A stretch of 13,369 bases of DNA, taken from contig CAYOLL010000162.1 in the NCBI GenBank assembly GCA_964404765.1, forward strand, positions 1 through 13,369, given 5' to 3'. Each line of letters begins with the position of its first letter. The first letter of the stretch is position 1. The notes under the pieces were generated by a model. It was not told the DNA's origin. It saw only the letters and a list, made by a program, of their open reading frames with translations, and ran no database searches. Shown one piece after another: positions 8,050-13,369 of this stretch. The position numbers and the translations under genes are program-made. The DNA is from CAYOLL01 sp964404765 [NCBI: uncultured Gemmatimonadota bacterium] (GTDB lineage Bacteria; 4572-55).

Positions 8050-8075
8050 GGCTTATGCCTCCGGGTAGAGTGGCG
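7376..8075 (-). repeat. 700-base direct repeat, copy 1 (5' part of upstream Rpn-like gene plus leader)
   Basis: This is the partner of 6461-7160. The duplicated unit ends at 8075; beyond it the sequence is unique and leads into the divergent intergenic region. In the other copy the matching boundary (7160) falls one base before the stop codon of the upstream gene. The duplication joint is therefore placed so that both genes keep a complete leader and ribosome site. Confidence 0.9.
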
Positions 8076-8136
8076 TGTTCAAATTATCGTCTTCAATCTA
8101 ACAGAATTTGTTCTTTCCGGCAAGTCAAACTTCAAC

Positions 8137-8165
8137 TTGACATTTGGCGGCAACTTGCGTAAAAT
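8137..8165 (+). promoter_or_regulatory. near-consensus sigma-70 promoter of the cyclase gene
   Basis: A perfect -35 TTGACA (8137-8142) and a -10 TAAAAT (8160-8165, one mismatch) are separated by the ideal 17 bases. Transcription should begin near 8172, giving a leader of about 50 bases before the ATG at 8222. The -35 lies in a small inverted repeat, GTCAA-N8-TTGAC (8125-8142), which could be a regulator site; its opposite arm gives a -35-like TTGACT on the - strand. Confidence 0.72.
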
Positions 8166-8208
8166 AACCCTCTGACTCATTGGAAATAGTCTGCGTCCAA
8201 AGCCCAAT

Positions 8209-8214
8209 AAAGGA
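8209..8214 (+). promoter_or_regulatory. ribosome binding site that fixes the cyclase start
   Basis: AAAGGA at 8209-8214 lies seven bases before ATG 8222. A longer reading from TTG at 8180 would add 14 residues. However, it would start only about eight bases after the predicted transcription start, with no Shine-Dalgarno site, so the ATG is preferred. Confidence 0.75.
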
Positions 8215-8221
8215 TCAGCCC

Positions 8222-11200
8222 ATGTTTGACGAATTAGATCAGCTTTTTAACTCCGATATTTTTGCCAAAAAGCCCGCCGCTGCTACCCTTACCGAAGAAA
8301 CATTTCATCTGGATGATGGCGAACGCCGTGAAGTGGCCGTCCTCTTTGCCGATGTCAAAGGCTTTACCGCCATGTCGGAAAAGTTAGACCCGGAAGACGT
8401 GCGCCGCATTTTGGACAAGCTGCTGCAGCTTTTCACCGTCTGCATCAAAAACTATGGCGGTTACATTGATAAATACGAAGGCGATTTGGTGATGGCCTTG
8501 TTCGGAGCCAAAATGGCCAGCGAGCAGGATACGGAACGCGCCGTCCGGGCCGCGCTGGATATGCTGGATAAGTTGATGCAGTTCAATGCCATTTTGCAGA
8601 AAAATTCCCGTCTGACCGGCATTCAACTGGGCCTCCGCATCGGCATCAATACCGGCTTAGTCACCACCGGCCGCGTCGGCGAAAAGCGCGAGGGCGATTT
8701 TACCGTCTACGGCGATTCGGTTAACCTGGCTTCGCGCATGGAATCCAACGCCCCGGTCAATCGCATCATGCTGCCGCGCGAGCCCATGGAACTGGTCGAG
8801 CATATTTTTGATTTTGAATTTAACGGCGAAATTATGGTCAAAGGCAAGAGTCGGCCCATCGCTGTCTACACGGTGAACGGCCTGCGCCCGACGCCCCTGC
8901 CGCGCCGGTTGACCTCGGCCTTTGTCGGCCGGGCGGCGGAAATAGCCCGACTGACGCAAAGCTACGACGCGCTAAAGTCGCGCTTAATACCGCAGTCCGA
9001 GTCAATGTCCCCGGCACTTCAGGAACATTCACCCTTAATGAAACCGGCTCAACAAAGTGCCGGGGACATCTCCTACAAGCCGCAGATGATGGGTTTAACC
9101 GCCCAAACCGGGTTGGGCAAGACCCGCTTGATGGAGGAATGGCTCAAACAGTTAGAAAATGCGGATGTCCCCGGCACTTTTGGGACATCAACCTCTGCAG
9201 AAACATCCGGCCAAAGTGCCGGGGACGTTTCGATTTTTAGCGTGCGCGGCCAAACCCCGCGTTATGCCCAAAACTCATACTGTCTCTGGTCGGCGGTGAT
9301 ACGGGACGGCTTTGGCATTGCCCCGGTGGATTCGGCCCAAAATACGCGGGAAAAATTGGAAACCGGTTTGCGCGCGCTGGCCGCCGAGATTGCCGATGAC
9401 TTCAAAGGCAAAAACCTGCCGGATATACTGCCCTTGCTGGGCCTGCTGCTGGGCTTGAAGTACGACGATCCCCGGTTGGACCTGGGGCCGAAAGAGCTAC
9501 AGCCGCACTTACAAACCGCCATTCGCTACTTGCTGGAAGCGCTGGCGGTTCGCGCCAATCGGCAACAGCAGCCTTTGCTGGTCATTTTGGAAGATTTGCA
9601 ATGGCTGGACGACGCCTCGTTGGTTACCCTGGATTTTTTAACGCTGACGCTCAATCTGGAAGAAAAGCGACAGCATCTTGCCCCCAAGCAAATCCTGTTT
9701 TTGCTGCTGTATCGCCCGGAATTTCAGCCTTCGCCGACCGTGCGGCTGGAAACCGACTGGCGGCAACTGGAATTGGCCGCTCTGAATCCGGACGACGCCC
9801 AGCATTTGATCGAATCCATGACCCACGCCATCGCCTTAACCCCGGAGTTGAAGCAATCCTTGATGAGCCGCTCCGCCGGCAATCCTTTTTATTTGGAGGA
9901 ATGGGTGCGCTTGTTCATGGCCCAAGGCGCGGATGATGACCCGGCGGCTTTGCCAAGCTCGCTGAAAGCGGTGATTCTCTCCCGTATTGATCGCCTGGGC
10001 GAAGAGAGCAAGCTATTATTGCAAAAAGCAGCCGTGGTCGGGCGACAGTTTTATGGCGAAATTCTGACCGATATGGAGCACAAGCTGAAGCGCCAAACGC
10101 GCGTGCCCGATGTGCTGCAACTGCTGCATCAAGGCGACTTTATTGAAACGCTGGATCATCCCCGCGCCGCCGCCTACCAATTCAAGCACAGCTTGATTCA
10201 GGATGTGGCCTATCACGCCTTGCTGGTGGCCAATCGCAAAATCCTGCACCGCCTGGCCGGCGAAGCCGTCGAGCGCGCTTTTGCCGATATGCTCGGCGAG
10301 TTTTATCAGGAATTGGCCGATCACTTTGTCCAGGCCGAAATGACCGCCAAAGCCCTGGACTATTTGACCAAAGCCGGTGATAAAGCCTGCGCCAATTATG
10401 ACAACCCGCGCGCCCTGACCGCCTATGAGCGTTTGTTGCATTTTATCGAACAGCCTTTGGATAAGCCCGACGCTGACGAGCAACGCCGTCGCCAAGCCCT
10501 CAAGATAGATACGCTGCTCAAAAAGCATTACATCTGGCAGATTATCGGGCGGTGGCAGGAATGCCGGGAACTGGGGCCGGAAATCCTGCGCCTGGCCGAA
10601 GCCGCCAACGATCCGGAGCGCCGGATGAAGTCCCATCGCGTCATTGGCGATGTGTGCCGGAATCAGGGTCAATACGATCTGTGCTTACAACACTTTGATC
10701 AAGCGGTGGAATTGGCCAAAGCGCTCAACGATATCAACGGGTTGTCGCGGGCAATCGGCAACAAGGGCATCGCCCTTCTTTACAAAGGTGAATTGGAACA
10801 GGCCGTGGTCTGCTTCCGCGAACAACTGCGCGCCGCCCAACAAACCGGCGATAAAAACGGCATTGCCCACGCCCTGGGCAATATGGGCAATTATTTTTTC
10901 CAGACCAACGCTGTGGAAGATGCGCGGAAATGTTTTGAGAAACAGCTAATCTTATACCAAACCTTAAATAACAAGCAAAAAGTTGCGCGCTGTTCGGGTA
11001 ATTTGGGCTTGATTTTTCATCTACAAAGGGACCATCAAACGGCTTTAAGCTATTATACCGAATATTTAATGGCCGGCGAAGAATTGGGAAATGTGGCCGA
11101 CACCGCTATTGCCGTTGGCAATCTGGGCACTTTATATGCCGATAGCGGGGATGATATTCGGGCTTTGGAAGCATATCACAAAAATTTAGTATTAGCGCGT

Positions 11201-11794
11201 CAACTTGGCGACCATCGCAATTTAGCCATGACGTTTGAAAAAATCGCCTACATCCATTTTCATCGCCGGGAGTTGGCAGAAGCGCTGGAGTATTATGATC
11301 AGGCGTTAACCATCGGCCGCCAAATTGGCCACAAAGTAGGACTATGCCGCTATCTGATCGGTAAAGCCGATGTGTTGACCGCCTTAAATCAGTGGGCCGA
11401 CGCGCAACCGCTCTGCGCCGAAGGCCGGCAATTGGCCCGGGAACTCAATGATTCGGAAATGTGCTTTCGCGGAGAAGCGATCTCTTGGCGCATTGACTTC
11501 CGGCTGCGGTTGACAACCCAAACACCAAGCGAAGCCGACCCCGCCATTCAGCGTTTAAAAACCATGCTAACTGAGACAGAAATCCCCGAGGAATTGGCCG
11601 ATCTGCATTTTGAACTCTGGCAAATCTATCGACAGGGAGCGGAGTTAGCGCAGGAAAAGTCAACGCAGGCTGTGTGGCAGGGCGAGGCCCAAAAACATCA
11701 CCGGGAGGCATTGCGCCGTTATCAGGAGATTTACACGACTTCCAAACTGTTGGAATTCAAGAATCGGCTGGCGGAACTGCAGCTCCAGAAATGA
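8222..11794 (+). CDS. class III nucleotidyl cyclase - AAA/STAND-type ATPase - TPR regulator
   Basis: This cytoplasmic 1190-residue protein has the architecture of soluble adenylyl cyclase-like regulators. The cyclase domain spans about residues 30-210. Metal-binding D44 (FADVKGFT) and D88 (KYEGD), purine-selecting K84 and T161 (FTVYGDSVN), and catalytic N168 and R172 (NLASRM) are all present. This predicts an active adenylate cyclase of the K/T (class IIIb) type. An ATPase domain follows, with Walker A TGLGKTRL (K300, T301) and Walker B LLVILEDLQWLDD (452-464). Tetratricopeptide repeats of about 40 residues fill roughly 800-1075. A charged helix closes the protein. Two ~65-base palindromic elements are inserted in frame before and after the Walker A segment, adding loops such as MSPALQEH and DVPGTFGT. 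The stop codon lies inside a 33-base palindrome, and a degraded copy of the last codons follows. The TPR-coding part after about 10,940 is visibly more AT-rich than the part before. The signal sensed is unknown. Confidence 0.93.
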   Translation: MFDELDQLFNSDIFAKKPAAATLTEETFHLDDGERREVAVLFADVKGFTAMSEKLDPEDVRRILDKLLQLFTVCIKNYGGYIDKYEGDLVMALFGAKMASEQDTERAVRAALDMLDKLMQFNAILQKNSRLTGIQLGLRIGINTGLVTTGRVGEKREGDFTVYGDSVNLASRMESNAPVNRIMLPREPMELVEHIFDFEFNGEIMVKGKSRPIAVYTVNGLRPTPLPRRLTSAFVGRAAEIARLTQSYDALKSRLIPQSESMSPALQEHSPLMKPAQQSAGDISYKPQMMGLTAQTGLGKTRLMEEWLKQLENADVPGTFGTSTSAETSGQSAGDVSIFSVRGQTPRYAQNSYCLWSAVIRDGFGIAPVDSAQNTREKLETGLRALAAEIADDFKGKNLPDILPLLGLLLGLKYDDPRLDLGPKELQPHLQTAIRYLLEALAVRANRQQQPLLVILEDLQWLDDASLVTLDFLTLTLNLEEKRQHLAPKQILFLLLYRPEFQPSPTVRLETDWRQLELAALNPDDAQHLIESMTHAIALTPELKQSLMSRSAGNPFYLEEWVRLFMAQGADDDPAALPSSLKAVILSRIDRLGEESKLLLQKAAVVGRQFYGEILTDMEHKLKRQTRVPDVLQLLHQGDFIETLDHPRAAAYQFKHSLIQDVAYHALLVANRKILHRLAGEAVERAFADMLGEFYQELADHFVQAEMTAKALDYLTKAGDKACANYDNPRALTAYERLLHFIEQPLDKPDADEQRRRQALKIDTLLKKHYIWQIIGRWQECRELGPEILRLAEAANDPERRMKSHRVIGDVCRNQGQYDLCLQHFDQAVELAKALNDINGLSRAIGNKGIALLYKGELEQAVVCFREQLRAAQQTGDKNGIAHALGNMGNYFFQTNAVEDARKCFEKQLILYQTLNNKQKVARCSGNLGLIFHLQRDHQTALSYYTEYLMAGEELGNVADTAIAVGNLGTLYADSGDDIRALEAYHKNLVLARQLGDHRNLAMTFEKIAYIHFHRRELAEALEYYDQALTIGRQIGHKVGLCRYLIGKADVLTALNQWADAQPLCAEGRQLARELNDSEMCFRGEAISWRIDFRLRLTTQTPSEADPAIQRLKTMLTETEIPEELADLHFELWQIYRQGAELAQEKSTQAVWQGEAQKHHREALRRYQEIYTTSKLLEFKNRLAELQLQK
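9005..9069. repeat. palindromic miniature element 1, inserted in frame in the cyclase gene
   Basis: ATGTCCCCGGCACTT (9005-9019) is the exact reverse complement of AAGTGCCGGGGACAT (9055-9069), with a 35-base interior. It is read in the cyclase frame as MSPALQ...QQSAGDI at residues 262 onwards, just before the beta strand leading to Walker A. Interior and arms align with element 2 (shared GG-A/G-ACAT and ACC after the left arm). It resembles REP/MITE-type palindromes in form. No transposase is nearby. Confidence 0.88.
9165..9228. repeat. palindromic miniature element 2, inserted in frame in the cyclase gene
   Basis: The left arm ATGTCCCCGGCACTT (9165-9179) is identical to that of element 1. 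The right arm AAGTGCCGGGGACGT (9214-9228) differs from element 1 by one base. Here the left arm is read one frame over, as DVPGTF, while the right arm is again read as QSAGD, because this element is one base shorter (64 against 65). A nested GATGTCCC...GGGACATC (9164-9188) could form a second small hairpin. Confidence 0.88.
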
Positions 11795-11819
11795 CATTTC
11801 TTGAAGAAATGTCATTTCT
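11787..11819. repeat. 33-base perfect palindrome over the cyclase stop codon
   Basis: AGAAATGACATTTCTT and its exact reverse complement AAGAAATGTCATTTCT face each other around a single G at 11803, giving 16-base arms. Each arm is itself a palindrome (AGAAATG-x-CATTTCT), so the motif is nested. The TGA stop of the cyclase gene (11792-11794) lies inside the left arm. There is no U-run after it, so it is not a classical intrinsic terminator, although a stem could still affect mRNA 3' ends in either direction. Half of the motif recurs at 11930-11944. Confidence 0.85.
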
Positions 11820-11830
11820 AAATTTCAAGG

Positions 11831-11944
11831 TGTGTGGCAGGAGTGAGGCCCAAAAACATCACCAGGAGGCCTTGCGCCGTTATCAGGCGATTTATACGAC
11901 TTCCAGTCGGCTGGCGGAGTTGCAGCTCCAAAAATGTCATTTCT
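11831..11944 (+). pseudogene. degenerate duplicate of the cyclase gene 3' end
   Basis: Bases from TGTGTGGCAG at 11831 repeat 11671-11801 with substitutions, one extra base near the start that shifts frame, and loss of about 18 bases in the middle. Translated in its own frame it gives EAQKHHQEALRRYQAIYTTS and SRLAELQLQK, matching the true C-terminus EAQKHHREALRRYQEIYTTS...NRLAELQLQK. It has no start or ribosome site of its own. It ends with AAATGTCATTTCTAAAT (11932-11948), the same 17 bases that follow the true stop at 11807-11823. It looks like a leftover of local duplication or of recombination between two related gene ends. Confidence 0.8.
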
Positions 11945-11950
11945 AAATCC

Positions 11951-12358
11951 TTAAACAAGCGCATACTCCCGGCAAAAAGCTTCGGCATCCAAAACGCGGA
12001 ACGGCAAATTCGGAACAGATTGCAAAAAGTGACGATTTTCGGAAACGAAGATACCGACTCCTTCCCATTCGCAAAAAGCGGCAATCGAAATATCGCCCTT
12101 TTTCAAACCCGCTTGTCGATGTTTCTCAATCAAACGACCGGGCGGAAATTCGTAACCGACTTCCAGATGCGCCGTTTGGTTGATGAGGGCGTAAAAGATT
12201 TTGATCTCGGCAAAACTCAGATTTCGACGAACTTCAAAATCAACTTGACGCGCAATTTTGATTTCGAACTCATCCAGATTCGCCAATATCAACGCCGGGA
12301 AATAACGACGCTCACGAATTCCGAAAATAAAGATGTTGGTATCCATGCTAATAATCAT
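11951..12358 (-). CDS. PIN-domain toxin (VapC-like putative ribonuclease)
   Basis: The 135-residue product has the four acidic positions of PIN nucleases. These are D6 in MDTNIF, E42 in QVDFEVRRNL, D89 in KKGDISIAA and E107 in VSENRHF. PIN toxins cleave RNA using Mg2+ and are held inactive by a co-encoded antitoxin. The start at 12358 is chosen because its ATG overlaps the antitoxin stop as ATGA, the usual sign of translational coupling. A longer reading from 12424 would add 22 unlikely residues inside the antitoxin gene. No strong ribosome site precedes the ATG, which also fits coupling. It converges with the cyclase gene, whose duplicated 3' remnant ends seven bases from the toxin stop. Confidence 0.85.
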   Translation of the reverse strand: MIISMDTNIFIFGIRERRYFPALILANLDEFEIKIARQVDFEVRRNLSFAEIKIFYALINQTAHLEVGYEFPPGRLIEKHRQAGLKKGDISIAAFCEWEGVGIFVSENRHFLQSVPNLPFRVLDAEAFCREYALV

Positions 12359-12663
12359 CGCCGCCGATACCCCATGCTTTCGCGGAATGCCAGAATTTCC
12401 TCGACCGTTTCCGTGTCGTCCCATTCCTCGCGCTGACGGCGCAAAAGCGCCAGCAACGCTTCGTCGCTCAGGTCTTTATGCGGATCATTGGCGGCGCATT
12501 GTTTGATAAAAGCTTCCATTTTTTTGCGAAACTCGCTTTTAGCCGGTTTTTTACGCCGAATCTGCGAAACGGTTACTTTGACCGTCATGCCTTTTTTCAG
12601 CGCCGCATCTTCAAGCGTGATCCGACCGTCTTCAAGAATCGGAACTTGATAGGTGAGAGCCAT
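12355..12663 (-). CDS. putative antitoxin of the PIN toxin
   Basis: This 102-residue protein directly precedes the PIN gene and overlaps it by four bases. The N-terminal ~35 residues (MALTYQVPILEDGRITLEDA then LKKGMTVKVTV) look like a small beta-rich domain of the AbrB/DUF104-type antitoxin kind. A basic linker (RRKKPAKSEFRKK) and an acidic helical tail (residues 65-95) follow and could wrap the toxin. Such antitoxins neutralise the toxin and often repress their own promoter. AAAGGAG stands eight bases before the ATG. The family assignment is by overall look and gene position and is weaker than that of the toxin. A CTCATTG heptamer array lies 31 bases upstream of the start. Confidence 0.7.
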   Translation of the reverse strand: MALTYQVPILEDGRITLEDAALKKGMTVKVTVSQIRRKKPAKSEFRKKMEAFIKQCAANDPHKDLSDEALLALLRRQREEWDDTETVEEILAFRESMGYRRR

Positions 12664-12694
12664 AGAATCGTCTCCTTTCTGAAACTAAACGCTT

Positions 12695-12736
12695 TTCATT
12701 CTTCATTGCTCATTGCCCATTGCTCATTGCTCATTG
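12695..12736. repeat. heptanucleotide tandem array (six units), left copy
   Basis: Six units of 7 bases run TTCATTC, TTCATTG, CTCATTG, CCCATTG, CTCATTG, CTCATTG. The array ends exactly against the stop codon of the DUF3782-like gene and lies 31 bases before the antitoxin ATG. It is preceded by ACGCTTTT (12689-12696), also found before the right-hand array. On the - strand a TTGACA (12740-12735) is followed by 17 bases of array and then GGCAAT, a weak -10, so the array could be a promoter spacer. The form recalls the short tandemly repeated heptamers of filamentous cyanobacteria. Confidence 0.9.
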
Positions 12737-13282
12737 TCAAAACACCTTTGGCTGAAAATCCGGCTCATTGACCATTTCAATATTATCGCCGGACTGACAC
12801 AGGACGTATAGTCCCTGCCGGATGGCATAGCGATCCACTTCTTGCATAATGGACGCTCCGGCCACGGCGCCGATAACTTTCGTATCATGGTAGCGCGGAA
12901 AGCAGTCTTTAAAAACCGGCAGCCGCTCTTCCACAAAAAATTTGACATCTTCGGCCGTCAGGCGCATCTTGACCGATACAACCACCACATAATCGGTGTT
13001 GACGGCCACAATATCGTATTCGATCCGGCGAACAGGAGAGATCACCCGCTGCGAACATTGTACAATCGGAATACCGGCCTTGTTAAACAAGCGCACCACC
13101 GCCGGCGCAACCATGTCTTCCACAAAACGGCCCAGGGTGTTGGTGATCTTGCCCACTTCCTGGCTCAGCTTTTTGATTTGTGCGTCCGTTGTTTTCGATT
13201 CTTCGGCCAGAGCCTTGATCCGCGAGTCGGTCTCTTTAAAGCCGACATAAATGAGTTCTTCTAATTTTTGTCGCGTGGTCAT
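12737..13282 (-). CDS. DUF3782-like PD-(D/E)XK-fold protein with altered catalytic motif
   Basis: The 181-residue protein starts with a helical, coiled-coil-like segment (residues 1-50, ETDSRIKALAEESK and DAQIKKLSQEV). A core typical of DUF3782/PD-(D/E)XK proteins follows: FVEDMVAPAVVRLF at 53-66, the acidic D90 in RIEYDIVAVN, and the strand YVVVVSVKMRL at 98-108. In this family the last motif is normally ExK (VEVK). Here the glutamate position is serine (S103-V104-K105), so nuclease activity may be lost or the acid supplied elsewhere. No function is known to me. GGAGG lies five bases before the ATG, so the start is firm. Heptamer repeat arrays lie on both sides of the gene, and the antitoxin gene follows on the same strand. 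Confidence 0.75.
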   Translation of the reverse strand: MTTRQKLEELIYVGFKETDSRIKALAEESKTTDAQIKKLSQEVGKITNTLGRFVEDMVAPAVVRLFNKAGIPIVQCSQRVISPVRRIEYDIVAVNTDYVVVVSVKMRLTAEDVKFFVEERLPVFKDCFPRYHDTKVIGAVAGASIMQEVDRYAIRQGLYVLCQSGDNIEMVNEPDFQPKVF

Positions 13283-13314
13283 ATAAACCTCCGTTTTGGA
13301 TGCTACGCTTTTGG

Positions 13315-13369
13315 TTCATTGCTCATTGCTCATTGCTCATTGCTCATTGCTCATTGCTCATTGCTCATT
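13315..13369. repeat. heptanucleotide tandem array, right copy, running off the window
   Basis: One TTCATTG and six perfect CTCATTG units are followed by six bases of another unit at the window edge, so the true length is unknown. The array stands 32 bases before the start of the DUF3782-like gene and is preceded by the same ACGCTTTT (13305-13312) as the left array. Read on the - strand, each AATGAGC unit carries an overlapping ATGA, and any ATG would give a five-codon reading (MSNEQ) before a stop. Confidence 0.92.

Noticed and set aside
8180-8221. TTG start adding 14 residues to the cyclase
   Set aside because: It is only about eight bases from the predicted transcription start and has no ribosome site, whereas ATG 8222 has AAAGGA at good spacing.
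11787-11819. Intrinsic terminator for the cyclase gene
   Set aside because: The stem is strong but AT-rich, overlaps the stop codon and lacks a U-run, and the motif recurs nearby, so a repeat explains it better.
11834-12436. 200-codon + strand frame across the cyclase remnant and opposite the PIN toxin
   Set aside because: It starts inside the duplicated remnant in the wrong frame and runs antisense to the toxin gene, which has clear PIN residues.
12695-13369. Heptamer arrays as a CRISPR array
   Set aside because: The units are 7 bases with no spacers; these are simple tandem repeats.

Overview
The window looks like a stretch of an environmental, probably anaerobic bacterial chromosome with roughly balanced base composition. 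This rests on gene content: a ferredoxin-linked 2-oxoacid oxidoreductase (IorAB), a cyclic 2,3-diphosphoglycerate synthetase-like protein, a Roco GTPase, a cyclase/ATPase/TPR regulator, PD-(D/E)XK 'Rpn/PDDEXK_2' genes and a PIN toxin pair. I cannot assign a phylum; the mix recalls FCB-group, Calditrichota/KSB-type or Chloroflexota-like genomes, and that is only an impression. There are no rRNA or tRNA genes, no CRISPR array and no complete insertion sequence.

Layout. Bases 1-48 may be the 3' tail of a gene on the + strand. A cDPGS-like gene (114-1481, +) then runs tail to tail, one base apart, into a long - strand series. In transcription order that series is two near-identical tandem PDDEXK_2/Rpn-like genes (8049-7162, 7134-6187), a Roco protein (6134-3786), iorA (3726-2083) and iorB (2058-1483). 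Gaps in the series are 24-59 bases, so it could be one transcript, although a plausible extra promoter precedes iorA. On the + strand, diverging from the Rpn pair, a near-consensus sigma-70 promoter drives a 1190-residue class III cyclase + ATPase + TPR protein (8222-11794). Its 3' end is followed by a degenerate duplicate of its own last codons. The right end carries, on the - strand, a DUF3782-like PD-(D/E)XK protein (13282-12737), then an antitoxin (12663-12355) and a PIN toxin (12358-11951) overlapping by ATGA.

The most notable feature is the density of small repeated DNA. (1) Two related ~65-base palindromic elements sit in frame inside the cyclase gene, on either side of the Walker A segment, and their left arms are read in different frames. 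(2) The Rpn genes share 700 identical bases but differ at the C-terminal coil, where a 21-base unit (one coiled-coil heptad) is present four times in one copy and once in the other. (3) A 33-base perfect palindrome overlaps the cyclase stop codon, and half of it recurs after the duplicated tail. (4) CTCATTG heptamer arrays lie 31-32 bases upstream of two separate genes at the right end. The genome appears to tolerate active short-repeat spread and local recombination.

Functionally, IorAB would feed reduced ferredoxin from aryl-pyruvate oxidation, while Roco and cyclase-ATPase-TPR are multidomain signalling proteins. The Rpn genes beside Roco, and the PIN pair beside the DUF3782-like gene, give the right-hand two thirds the character of an accessory, possibly defence-related region; that role is inference.
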